In this document: in pieces, positions 46,142 to 56,293 of the stretch
How the letters are laid out: the number at the start of each line of letters is the position of its first letter
How positions within the stretch are numbered: the stretch's first letter is position 1
Source of the DNA: Symbiodinium natans
Lineage: Eukaryota > Sar > Dinophyceae > Suessiales > Symbiodiniaceae
DNA length: 64,000 nt
Direction: 5' to 3'
Assembly (NCBI GenBank): GCA_905221605.1
Contig: CAJNDS010002755.1
Span: 227,501-291,500, forward strand
Made by a program: the position numbers and the translations under genes
Notes under the pieces: model-generated
Databases searched by the model: none
What the model saw: the letters and a program-made list of their open reading frames with translations, nothing else
Told to the model about the DNA's origin: nothing

Positions 46142-46346
46142 TCTTGCTAGTGACTGCTAGTGGCAAGCACCCAGGGCAAGCATTCAGCAATATCCAGCAT
46201 CTCAATCACCGAGAGCTGCCAGGGCAGTGCTCGAAGTCTTCGAAGTCCAGATACCTCAAGCGGCGGCGCAGACAAGCGAGGAGGGCCTTCCCACAGGTGG
46301 GCTTGACGACCTTCGCCTGGAAGTTCTCTAAACTTCGGCCATGCAG

Positions 46347-46465
46347 GCATCATGGTTGCCATACTTGCAAGCGGCCTGTTCACACTCGTGATCCTGGCTC
46401 TTGTGTCGGCATATTGGGCCTGGCTCCAAGAGTTTTGCAAGAAAATGGTGGCAACAAGGATGTAG
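46347..46465 (+). CDS. Terminal transmembrane exon
   Basis: After CCATGCAG| the frame reads IMVAILASGLFTLVILALVS, then AYWAWLQEFCKKMVATRM and TAG at 46463. This is a single 20-residue hydrophobic helix followed by a short basic tail, a typical type I stop-transfer end. It was too short to be listed as a long open frame. Placed after the CYC and GRPxY exons on the same strand, it suggests that they encode one membrane-anchored extracellular protein (inference). Confidence 0.55.
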
Positions 46466-47351
46466 TGCCAACATAAGGTCCGGAAGAAGTTCTACAGCAT
46501 CAAGCCTTCTCAGGTCCGGGATGGGACACTTGGCGGCATGCCATGCGTTTGCTATGCACAGCAAGAGGTCGCGAATTCTGACATGATGGCGGCAAAGGAG
46601 GGCAAGGACTGAGCAATGCTGATCCCTGCTCGGATACTCTGATCAGATATGACTTGCGAGGAAGGAGTCCAGGCCCGCCCTAGAGAAGCGAAGTTGGTGT
46701 GTCATACTACAGCTTCCCTTAAAGCTTCTACATGCTTACAATGTAGCAAGCGGAAATGCCTTGAAAGAGACCCCTCGAGGCGGCTGTCGCGCAAGCCTCA
46801 GAAGCCTCCAGTCATGTGAGTACATTTTTTAAATCCTTTGCATGTGGCATCATCATTGCTAGTGCCTCTCTTCTTCTTCATAGCTGAGGACCCACACATG
46901 CTGCAGTACTATGAGTCTTATTACCAGTTGCGCACTTGGAACGTACGTTGCGGAGCTGATCAGCTGCCCCCTTATGTGCGATGAAGAGGTCTTTGGGATA
47001 CCCACCAGGCACCGCAACACAGGTGGGCTTGCTGTGATGAAGAAGAGCAAAGTGCATGATGATGCAGCATACATGAGCCACAGGTACTTGGCGGTGTTGC
47101 AGCTAACGCTCAGCATCAAATGGCGCTTCCAGCGCCGATGATGCCAGGCGCTTGCCCGAAGCAGATGCTATGTGGTGCTTTGTGTTGGGCAGTCCCAGTT
47201 CCAAGTTGAAGCAGGTGCTATGATGCAGGCTGCCCGCAACTTACTCTCCCGACTGCTGTGATGTCCGAATGCTGGCCAAAGTCTACTCGTGTCACAGTAG
47301 TGTCGAAAAGTCTGAGCATTGCTGGTGGAGACGATAACGTGGTAGTGGAGC

Positions 47352-47378
47352 CGTCGTCGTCGTCGTCGTCGTCGTCGC
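47352..47378. repeat. (CGT)n trinucleotide repeat
   Basis: Nine CGT units, giving a poly-Asp run in the minus frame, which is not taken as coding. Confidence 0.9.
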
Positions 47379-47901
47379 AGGAGTAGAAGTAGTACGTAGT
47401 TGTAAAAGGTGTAGAAAACAGTATAAGTAGGAATAGTCGCTCGTTCTTGTATGTTCTAGAATCTAGCAAGCAGTGGTGGTGGCAGTGGTGGCGGTGGTAA
47501 GCAGGAAGCATGCATCGCGCTCGCAACAGCAGCAGTGTGTCCTGTGCTGCGAAGTGGCTCTCCGTGGCCACAGCGGCCACATGTGCAGCATTCCCACAGC
47601 CCGACTGCACCATCCCGACGTCACACGCGAGATTCATCCTCCAACAAGTCATGCGAACCCAAATGCATGGGAAGGAGAAGGAGAGTGATGTTTTGCAAGC
47701 TTCCTTGAACCCGGCCAATTTTGCTTTCCATTCATTCTGAAGCTCAGGCCCCACCAGGCACGCCAGCTTTGCAGGAGAATGTTCCTCGCAGCCCTCACCT
47801 TTGCCACTTTCAAAGTACAAACTGATCGGTCCTGCTAGGACTCGGCTTGGATGCAGCCCAGACCAATGTCAGGGCTTCAGCGTGTTTCTTGTTGTTTACA
47901 G

Positions 47902-48040
47902 GGGACCACGAGGCAGCAAGATGTTTGAACAGAAGGCCAAGCAGTCAAAACTAGCTGAAGCTTCAAGGGGGCTTCCGCTGGCATTGCCACCTTCGCGCCA
48001 CCCTGGCATGATGGCGCCGCCAACGCCGCAGAATCGCTGA
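47902..48040 (+). CDS. Possible terminal exon
   Basis: A pyrimidine-rich acceptor (GTGTTTCTTGTTGTTTACAG) opens GPRGSKMFEQKAKQSKLAEA, then a Pro-rich tail and TGA. No family recognised. Confidence 0.35.
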
Positions 48041-49529
48041 AGCCTCGAAACCTTTCGGAGCTAAAGCAATGCAGAGACACCACACTGGTAGCATGTCAAG
48101 GTGGACGCTCACCTCGAGGAAACGAGACCGGCCCACCTCCCTGTGATGCACTCTTTCTGTTTGGTCTGGACTTTCGAACAAGATGAGGCAAGAGCTTCGG
48201 TGACCTGGTTTCGGAGACCAACAGGTCCGTGCTGCCAGATCTCTCATGAAGTCCCGCAGTGCCACCGCAATGCTCACTGCCATCGATACTTGTGCCACAA
48301 GCGCCCCAGCAAATCCGAGATGTCTACAATGACCCACGGCCCTTTCTGAGGCGGCCGTCCAGGCAGCTGCCGCTCTTTACGGTAGCCTATATGCAATGAG
48401 AAGAGTGCTTTGATAAGATGCATCTGGCTCAGATCTCCATCAACAGTATTGTTGCCACAAGGACACTTCCTTGCCACGTATGCCGACGCCAACAGCCACA
48501 CCTCGTGGTGTCGCCACACCTCGTGGGGGTGAGGAAGCAACTTTGGCCGAATCCTTAGACGATTCATTGAAGTTCTGATTCTAGTCACAGGATACACAGG
48601 ATACACTTGTGAACAGTCCGACACCCTGCGGGTGTCTAGGCCTTGGAAGATGGCAACACTGACGAGGCCGCTGCAGGCAGGGTCCGACGATATCACCAGA
48701 TATGTTGGCTTCGCTTGTGAACATTTAATGAGCGAAGAAAGGCTTCTCACGGCAAGTGAGGCTCGATGGTCTATCGTAGGGTGTTGACTCTGAGTAGTCA
48801 TCAAGAAGCACTTGCAAAAACTCTTTGAACACCCTGAGCATGGCCCCAGCTACAATAGCTCACAGACTCCCCATTGCTTTCGATGGCAATCCTGGTACGA
48901 AAAAAGGAAGCTCCGTGAATTGACAGATGTAGAAGTTTATGGCACTTGGCGGGGATGTGTATGGCGCGGTGTTTGGAGAGGACTCTGATGGTTTTACCGT
49001 ATATGTCCTTGGACCCTTCTCTTTCCGTGGTGCTGGTAGGGATTAGTACGGCATACCTCTTCCCCTCCCTTCCGAATGCTCTGTGGTGTGGTGTGGTCTT
49101 TGTGGGTTCCACCCTGCCCTTCCGAGAAGTTACCTGGAGAAGCTGAGGAAAGTGAGGGAAAATATTGAGGGACGCTTGAGACCCCCACCCAGCAACACCC
49201 TGCAATATGAAGCCATCTGGGCAGCAGTTTCTTTTCAAACTGCCGCAGATTCTGTAGATTGACAAAAGCTTCGCGCTACTCCCGGGCTGCTTGGTTCGAT
49301 TGGGCATCTAAACGATCTACATCATCTACGCCCGCAATTAAACTGCACTTCAGTGAACTGCATGTCATGTTGCATTCCTGAAACCATGCTGGCACTATGC
49401 GGTTCTCACGTCGAACGCAACGAGAGTATAAAGAGATAAGACTGGGCCCTCTGGCACGCCCGGGCGGTTGCGCAGGTTGTCGCTTGCAGCCTGTGCGCAT
49501 GTTTGCTCGCAGTCTTTGCTGCCTCCGCG

Positions 49530-49552
49530 TCTCTCTCTCTCTTTCTCTCTCT
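49530..49552. repeat. (CT)n microsatellite
   Basis: CT run with one interrupting T. Confidence 0.85.
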
Positions 49553-50179
49553 TGTTGCCGAGTTGATGTGACAACGCACTACGCTTGTGTTGGCGGGGCT
49601 TGGATGAGTAGAAATCCTCCAAGACCACAGCAGAGCTCTGGTTAAGAGAGTTTTTCTCGTGTTTTAAGCCAGGAAGAGTGTCATTTGAGCGCAGCCGCGG
49701 GGGGATGGCGCCTCGAACAAAAGCCAGCAAAGGGGTTTTGAGACAGAATGCACAGAAGAAGTGGCATGGGTAGGTTTCATGGGGATGCTCGCAGCTGAGT
49801 CAATTCAAGGGGGTACGGGGGGAGAGAGGAGGGCTCTGCTTTGATGCACAGGTCACCCATGCCAAAACAGAGTTGAGCGGTTTCTTAGCGCTTGAAGTGT
49901 AAACAGAAGTGAAGGCTACACTTCCTCAAATGTCACTCTTGTAACTTGGTGATAAGTCCTTGCATTCCTATAGACGAACAAAAGTCGATGAATAGGTCGC
50001 CATGAAATCCTGAGAGCCCAAGCCACCCCTACGGCATGTAGATCAATTTCGGAAAGCACGGCCCCCCTCCCCCCCAGCAATGCACAGCCAAGACGTGACG
50101 TCAGTCCTGCCTGCCTTTCTTGCCACAAAATCTTGAGGGCGTTGAGACTTTGCTGTTAGATTGCACTTCGTTTTTGCAG

Positions 50180-50328
50180 GGGAGGAAGTCACTGTCACCG
50201 TCTCCAAGAGCCTCGAGGACGTGAAAGAGCCTCAGCATCGGCCATCCACCGCAGACTCAGCAACTTGTCTGCATGGAAACCTCGTGGGTGACGTGTTGGC
50301 GTGCACCTCCTTGCCCTTGAGCCTTTGA
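50180..50328 (+). CDS. Possible terminal exon (EEVTVTVSKSLEDVKE)
   Basis: CGTTTTTGCAG| leads into EEVTVTVSKSLEDVKEPQHR and the frame ends at 50328. The pyrimidine-rich acceptor and even composition suggest coding sequence, but no family is recognised. Confidence 0.3.
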
Positions 50329-51038
50329 GGTTCTCAGCTGCCTGTCGGACTCCACCGCAGGCTCAGGCTAGCCAACGGCTCCAGCTTCCCGCTTCGATAC
50401 TCGCTGTGCGATTGCCATGTGCATATGTTCTTGAGCCAGACGGCTGAGCCCGTTGCAGGCCCTAGCCGACCTGGCACAGGCAGACAACTATCAGAGGGAC
50501 GGGCCTTGTGTAGGATTGGAGTGAAGCTTGCACTTGTTTTGGCAGCCACCATGTGTATCCGCGGAGGCATTGCTTGCTTTTGTTTTCTGCGGATGCCCCG
50601 ATCGCAAGGTGACACAGCAAAGCCATCGGATGCCGAGGCTGCTGGAATGTTCGCCCCGGAATTGGGCAATGGTATGGTCTGTGTGGTGTGAGAGCTGATC
50701 AGGGTAAGCCGCTGTCTCCTGTCCAAGAAGAGCAAGAAGAGGAGGACGAACATGTGATGACGACATGATCCAACTGCTGAAAGAAGATGACATGTGGAAC
50801 ATCTTGTCGGCAACATGGGGAATGCTAATTCCCAGGACAAGGAAGGAAGTAAAGACACTCAGACTCCTCGCAGTTTCCGAACCTTCTTCAACGACAGGCC
50901 ACCTGCTGCCCTGCTGCCCTGCTGCTCTTCTCAGGAATCTTCCGTTGCTTTGTGATGGCTAAATGGGAGGGGGCGCGTGCATGGGGAGCAGGCTAACTGA
51001 CACCGACATGCCACACTACTCATTTCTTTGCAGATGAT

Positions 51039-51055
51039 GTGTGTGTGTGTGTGTG
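51039..51055. repeat. (TG)n microsatellite
   Basis: About eight TG units. Confidence 0.85.
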
Positions 51056-51337
51056 CCTGTAACTCTGCTGCCGTTTTTGGAGAGTGCGACGTAGGCGTGT
51101 GTGTTTTTTGCGGACATTTCATAGGCCAATTGGCCCGATACATCATTCCCGGATTCCGGGATATCGACATTCCAGCTACTACAGTTCGTAACGAGTTGCA
51201 ACAAGGCAAAACAAGGCCATGGCATTCAGATCGGGAGCTGCTAGGATGTTTGCAGTTGGGGCTTGCAGAGGCTGTTCCTTGCAGGGTGCCCCTCGCGTGG
51301 CGCAAACAGAATAGGCTTTATCGTAGTTTGGCTCATC

Positions 51338-51426
51338 TGCTGAATGTTGTGCCAGCCCATTTCGACCCTAGACTGGGCTCTACGAGCCCAGGGTTTGCTC
51401 GAAATGGGCTGGCATTTTATTCAGCA
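51338..51426. repeat. 89-bp near-perfect inverted repeat
   Basis: GCCAGCCCATTTCGA (51351-51365) pairs exactly with TCGAAATGGGCTGGC (51399-51413). An inner stem CTGGGCTC/GAGCCCAG (51373-51380, 51384-51391) closes on TAC. An outer TGCTGAAT/ATTCAGCA (51338-51345, 51419-51426) extends the arms across a short mismatch. It resembles a hairpin precursor or a foldback element. Confidence 0.85.
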
Positions 51427-52332
51427 CAGGAGACAAAGTACCACAAGCCAGCCATTAAGATATAGTGTGTGTGTGGTGGTAGGTGATAAGTGGCCCAACG
51501 GAGCAGACACATGCACCATCGAGGAAACCTTTGATACATACGGAAGCTACAACTCACAGCATTGCTCTCACTGCATGTTGGCACGCGGTCCCAAGTTCCA
51601 TCTCACGATACCTGACATCAGTCTTACAGTGTGGTGAGTATCCCCCACTTCTGGGTAAAGTAGCTGCTGCACTTCAGACGGCTCTGCCATCAACTTGGGA
51701 CAATGTCAGGGTCACCAAGCTGCTCTCCAACAAGGAGGGTACCGGGCCCAGCACACTCAGTCGACCAAGGCGACTAGCAATGTGTGACGCATCCTCCAGC
51801 TTGGGCATAATCAGCGTGCAGTCCGTGCAGCACTCATCAGCACTCCACCTCATGCACCCTTTCATGCACATTGATGCACAATGCACCCTGAAATAAGACG
51901 CAAGGCACGGAGCCTGAGCGGAAACTCTTCGGGTCAGCCGGGGGCAGCTTCAGCGGCTCCGGGCCTAGATCTCGCCTTTCGTCGCCCATGTACTTTCCAG
52001 GCAAAGTCTGCACGCTCGAAGAATCATGTCTTGGCAGGTTTCTTCGGTCAGTACTCGACTCAATCTGGACTCAATCCCGCTAGCTGTTTGCTTGCTGCAC
52101 GCCGTGGGCATTTGTGCAACAAGCCCCAGCTAAGATTTGGTGATGCATCCGCTTGAGCCTGAGCAAACTAGAAAGCTGACAGTTGCCTTGGAGGCAGTAA
52201 TCACCTACATCCTCTCACTGGCTGGAATCCGGGGTTCACTTTCCAGGCAATCCTTCGACCAAGCTGGTGATCTGTAAAGACGTGACATGAACGAGGGTTT
52301 GCAATCCGCACCCCCCGTCCCCCCACCCGGCC

Positions 52333-53298
52333 TTGTGGGCCAAGGCCAGTGTCAGCAAGGAGGTTCCGCCTGATCAGGAGGTGCAAGGAGATGAAGCCGA
52401 CGAGGCTGCAAAAGCTGAGAAGGACGAGGCTGAGCGCCTCGCTGCAGAGGAGCAGGCAGCTGCAGAGGCACAAAGAAGAGCTGAAGCTGAGGCTGAGCGG
52501 GCGGCCGCTGAGAGAGCGGCTGCCGAGAAAGCCGAGGCAGACAGGCTAGAAGCTGAGCGCCTTGCAGCGGAAAGAGACGAGGCCGCAAGAAGAGCAGCTG
52601 AAGAGGCCGAAAGACTCAAACGACTCGAGACAGACAGACTGGCTGCAGAGGCTGCGGAACGGGAAGCAGCCGCTAGAGCTGCAGCTCAAATTGCCGAAGC
52701 AGACAGGCTCGAGTCAGAGCGCTTGGTGGCTGAACGAGCGGCTGCCGAAAAAGCAGAGGCGGACAGACTAGAAGTTGAGCGTCGCGCAGCAGAAGCCGAG
52801 CGTCTCGCAGCTGAAAGAGTGGAAGCTGCGAGAAGGGCAGCTGAAGAGGCCGAACGACTGGCTGCAGAAGCTGCGCAACGGGAAGCCGCAGCTAGAGCTG
52901 CAGCTCAAAAGGCAGAAGCAGACAGGCTAGAGTCAGAGCGCTTGGCGGCCGAACGAGCAGCTGCTGAGAAAGCCGCTGCTGAGCAAGCTGCTGCTGAGAA
53001 AGCTGCTGCCGAAAAGGCTGAGGCAGAAAGGAGGGAAGCTGAACGGTTGGAGAGGGAGGCAGCTGAAAAGGAAGCTGCAGAAAAGGCCGGTGCCCCAGTG
53101 TTGGCGACGCAAAGCTTCCGGTCAATATCTCCCACGAGTATGGCTGAGAATGGTACACAAGTGGTACACATGATTTGCTTGCAAGGCAGACCTGAGTGTT
53201 CTGTGCAGGCGGCACAGGCGGCGCGGGCGGCGCAGGCGGCAGCGGAGCGCTGCGACCTGAGCGCGATGGCACCACCTCGCAAGCGGACACAGCGGTGA
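52333..53298 (+). CDS. Ala/Glu-rich coiled-coil protein (TolA-like)
   Basis: From about 52361 the frame encodes some 230 residues of [20 protein letters not shown] type, an extended charged coiled coil with Cys almost absent. Such rods serve as spacers or cytoskeletal partners; no partner can be named. A GC-AG intron (53086-53208, 123 bp, phase 0) would remove a non-repetitive insert and join AAEKEAAEK to [17 protein letters not shown], ending at PPRKRTQR and TGA. The insert is a multiple of three with no stop, so retention would also give an open product. About 240 bp is duplicated inside the rod (52675-52760 and 52880-52975). The start codon lies in an upstream exon or is the GTG at 52333. 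Confidence 0.6.
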   Translation: MWAKASVSKEVPPDQEVQGDEADEAAKAEKDEAERLAAEEQAAAEAQRRAEAEAERAAAERAAAEKAEADRLEAERLAAERDEAARRAAEEAERLKRLETDRLAAEAAEREAAARAAAQIAEADRLESERLVAERAAAEKAEADRLEVERRAAEAERLAAERVEAARRAAEEAERLAAEAAQREAAARAAAQKAEADRLESERLAAERAAAEKAAAEQAAAEKAAAEKAEAERREAERLEREAAEKEAAEKAGAPVLATQSFRSISPTSMAENGTQVVHMICLQGRPECSVQAAQAARAAQAAAERCDLSAMAPPRKRTQR

Positions 53299-54766
53299 GA
53301 CTCACGCACTCACGGTGTGAGGTAGAGGGCGTCAAGTTGCTGCGTCCTGTCAGGTGGCGTTTCGCCCAGAACCGGGAAGGCACCGCCACCACCCCCTCCC
53401 AAAGCCGGGGGAGAGGCCGGGCTTGCCCAGACGGCCCAGACTCAGTGCAACTTAAGGCAACTTAAGGTGTCAAGTTCTCGAAACTCTTTCTTTCGGGCCG
53501 ATTCGGCATCTTTCAGAGCGGCTCCACGACCGCCGACCGCGTGTTGGCCCATGCCCCATGCTGCGACGGAAGCGGGGGTCATTTCGGGCAAAATCCATGA
53601 TTCAAAAGGCATAAGAGAGTCTTAAATTCCAAGTTAGTCCTAACTCGTTGCAGTAGATAGTCGCATGCAAGTTCCTGCATTCGCTAAACGCGGCAGCTCT
53701 TGGAATGTCACGGAACCTGGCTCTAATTGAGAATCGAATCGCCTTCGAATCCCGAGAACTGCTACAGGAATTGTCCGGAGCTAGTTGGACCGTTTGTGCT
53801 CGGATCCCCGGGGGTGTGCACCTCGAACCGTCAATCCGACTCAATCCTAGACGATGCGAGCTGCAAGGAGTTTTCTTTCACAGCCATGAGAAATGAGAGT
53901 TGGCGGCAAGCACATCATGTGCGCCGTTTAAAATCAATCGAGGGCATCGGTAGTGGTCTCTGTGGCTGTTTCTGTGCCTGTGTGTTTGTTTGTTTGTTTG
54001 TTTTGTTTGTTTGTTTGTTTGTTTTGTGTCACAGGCGCCTTGTGGTTGTGTGCGTGAGGACGAAACAGCTGTCAGTGGGCAGTTCATCATGTCATGGCTT
54101 GATCCGATGATGACCTTGACTGACTTCCCGCATCATATAATCGACGTACTCTACGTAAGCAGTGAAAGGCCAGCCGTAGTGGATCCAAATCCTCTGCCGG
54201 TGACCGACGACCACCTCCTCCACCTCCAAAGGGCAAGCCGGCAGTGCGGTGCGCCCAAATCGCGCAGTTCACACAAGTTGCCACAACAAGTTGTCACCAG
54301 CGCATCAGTGTGAGACGAGCATAAAGTTCCCGACGCCTTTCTGAAAGCCCGGCCTCGTGGTGAGGCCGGGACCCAACTTGTCAGTGGAGACAGATCCGGA
54401 TGCCACGATCGGGTCAGCATCTGCCTGCGACCGAGCACGCGCTGCGCATGTTGAATTCAGATTAGCTACGCAGATTATCTAGTGAGAATCACGTGATGGA
54501 GGCCAGTCCAGCAGGCTGGAATCGAGCAGACCATTCTCTAGCTGGGCTTTGGCATTCACAGCAGCAGACCCCTTCTGGCAGTGCCGCTCCTTCGCTTGTT
54601 TCTCAGATGCTGTCGCCCTTTCCGTGTGCTGTTGCGTTTGCGGGCCTCTTTTAAACTTTCTTTAGACTGTCAGGAACCGGCTTTTCAAGGAGAGAAACTG
54701 CAAGTAGATTTCCGAAGCATTTGAAGTCCAGCAGTTTTGGTAGATCTGCCCGTGCTGGCCAAAGTG
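53299..54766. other. No gene resolved
   Basis: Apart from the GTTT repeat, only weak overlapping frames. A CTTCGAATCCC near 53744 resembles a tRNA B box but no cloverleaf fits around it. Confidence 0.45.
53983..54026. repeat. (GTTT)n microsatellite
   Basis: Ten or so GTTT units with occasional extra T. The plus frame reads as Cys-Leu-Phe-Val repeats and is ignored. Confidence 0.9.
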
Positions 54767-56293
54767 ATGGCCAGCGAGACAACGGATTGTGCAGCAACGG
54801 AGGCCGTGAAATATCTGCCTGAGCTGCGTGATTTCGTGATCCGGGGTCACACCTCGGTAGAATGGCGATTGGGGCAGCTCAAGCTTTTGCGGCAAGTGCT
54901 GGAAGAGGAGAAGGAAGCCATGTGCCAGGCAGTGGGCACGGATCTCTGCGTGGATGAGGCACAGGCGCTCCTTTTCCAGATCGGCGCTCTCTTCGGCGAG
55001 ATAGACCATTGCCTTGACAACATACCAGCTTGGAGTGCAATGAAGAAGGTCAGCACACCCTTGGTGTTGCAGCCTGCCTCCTCGTATGTGCAAGCACAGC
55101 CGAAGGGGGTGGTGCTTATCCTTGGCGCTTGGAACTACCCATTCGTCGTGACCCTTGGTCCGATGATCACAGCTCTGGCAGCAGGAAACTGCGTGATTGT
55201 CAAGCCATCAGAGATGTCACCAGAGTCAGCTCAAGTCATTCACCGCATCTGCGCTCGGCTTGATCAGAAAGCCGTACGATGCTGCTTGGGGGGAGTGGAG
55301 CTGTCTACAACCTTGGTGGCCCAGCCTTTTGACCACATTATCTACACAGGATCTACACGCGTGGGCAGGCTGGTCATGGCAGCTGCCGCTCCGAACCTCA
55401 CCCCGGTGACGCTTGAGCTCGGTGGAAAGTCCCCTGTAATCATGTGTGGTGGCATTGACATCAACGAGGCTTGCCGCAGGATTGCAGTGGGAAAGTTTGT
55501 AAACTGTGGACAGACCTGCATCGCCCCTGACTACATGTTGGTGGAACGTGGGGTTCGAGATCAGGTTGTGTCAAGTCTGAAGAAGGTCATCACAGACATG
55601 TTCGGAGACAGCGCCCAGGCACCGCAGCATCTCAGCCGCATGGTCAACCAACAAGCAGCAGAACGATTGCTCAAAGCTCTTCGCGAGCCGCATGGTGGCC
55701 ATGTAGAGCTTGGGGGGGCGTCCCCTCCACCAGGTGCAATCAGCGAGGGCCAGAGGTATGTCCAGCCGACCATTGTGGTGGATCCGAAAGATGACAGCAC
55801 CATCATGCAGGAAGAGCTTTTCGGCCCCATTCTGCCAATTATCAGCGTGGCCTCTTGTGATGAAGCCATTGCCTACATCAACAAAAGGCCGAAACCTCTC
55901 GCACTTTACGTCTTTGCCCCACCACCGGTGGTGGACCATGTCATGCAAAGCACTACTTCTGGGGGTATTCTGGTGGGCGACACGGCGCTGCACAAAGGTA
56001 ACCCTCATGTGCCCTTTGGTGGGATCGGAGGGTCGGGCATGGGCAGTTGCTATGGTGAGTTCGGCTTCAATGAGCTGTCCCACCAACGTGCGGTGATGTA
56101 CCGCCCCCTCTTCCCACCTTCCCCTGTCACTCTTCCGGCTGACAGCGCCTTGAGCAAGGCTATGTGGTTCTATGTTACGATGAAGCCAACCCATGCAAAA
56201 TGGATCAAGCGGCTGAGCGCGGCGCTACTGGCGCTGCTGCTGCTGCTGGTCACCCGCAAGCTGCGGCAAAGGTTTCTCGTACCTAGACTGTAG
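54767..56293 (+). CDS. Class 3 / fatty aldehyde dehydrogenase, membrane-anchored
   Basis: The 508-aa product oxidises aldehydes to acids with NAD(P)+. Visible features are AWNYP (121-125), KPSEMSPES (146-154), the cofactor-site GSTRVG (195-200), the catalytic Glu in ELGGK (217-221), the nucleophile C251 in NCGQTCIAPDY and EELFGPILPI (about 345). The short N-terminus fits the class 3 (ALDH3) group. A Leu-rich segment near 487-497 followed by RKLRQRFLVPRL forms a C-terminal anchor, as in ER fatty aldehyde dehydrogenases, which act on long-chain aldehydes. ATG 54767 is the first Met in frame. The gene is uninterrupted over 1.5 kb, unlike its neighbours, which may reflect a retrocopy origin. All key residues are present. 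Confidence 0.92.
   Translation: MASETTDCAATEAVKYLPELRDFVIRGHTSVEWRLGQLKLLRQVLEEEKEAMCQAVGTDLCVDEAQALLFQIGALFGEIDHCLDNIPAWSAMKKVSTPLVLQPASSYVQAQPKGVVLILGAWNYPFVVTLGPMITALAAGNCVIVKPSEMSPESAQVIHRICARLDQKAVRCCLGGVELSTTLVAQPFDHIIYTGSTRVGRLVMAAAAPNLTPVTLELGGKSPVIMCGGIDINEACRRIAVGKFVNCGQTCIAPDYMLVERGVRDQVVSSLKKVITDMFGDSAQAPQHLSRMVNQQAAERLLKALREPHGGHVELGGASPPPGAISEGQRYVQPTIVVDPKDDSTIMQEELFGPILPIISVASCDEAIAYINKRPKPLALYVFAPPPVVDHVMQSTTSGGILVGDTALHKGNPHVPFGGIGGSGMGSCYGEFGFNELSHQRAVMYRPLFPPSPVTLPADSALSKAMWFYVTMKPTHAKWIKRLSAALLALLLLLVTRKLRQRFLVPRL

Larger units (their letters stand above)
46466..52332. other. Mostly unassigned, a few candidate exons
   Basis: Candidates are listed separately at 47902 and 50180. 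The frame at 51028-51465 spans a microsatellite and an inverted repeat and is not accepted. Minus-strand frames at 47218-47820, 48274-48804 and 48801-49307 show no recognisable family. Confidence 0.35.

Noticed and set aside
47218-47820. 200-aa minus-strand frame with a poly-Asp run
   Set aside because: The Asp run is the CGT repeat, and the remainder shows no recognisable domain.
51028-51465. 145-aa plus-strand frame with CVCVCAC
   Set aside because: The Cys-Val run comes from a TG microsatellite and the rest crosses the 89-bp inverted repeat.
52892-53392. 166-aa and 134-aa minus-strand Ser/Ala/Pro-rich frames
   Set aside because: Antisense of the Ala/Glu-rich coiled-coil repeat.
53725-53765. 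Possible tRNA B box (CTTCGAATCCC)
   Set aside because: No A box at suitable spacing and no acceptor or anticodon stem could be paired.
55571-56194. 207-aa minus-strand frame
   Set aside because: Antisense shadow of the aldehyde dehydrogenase gene.
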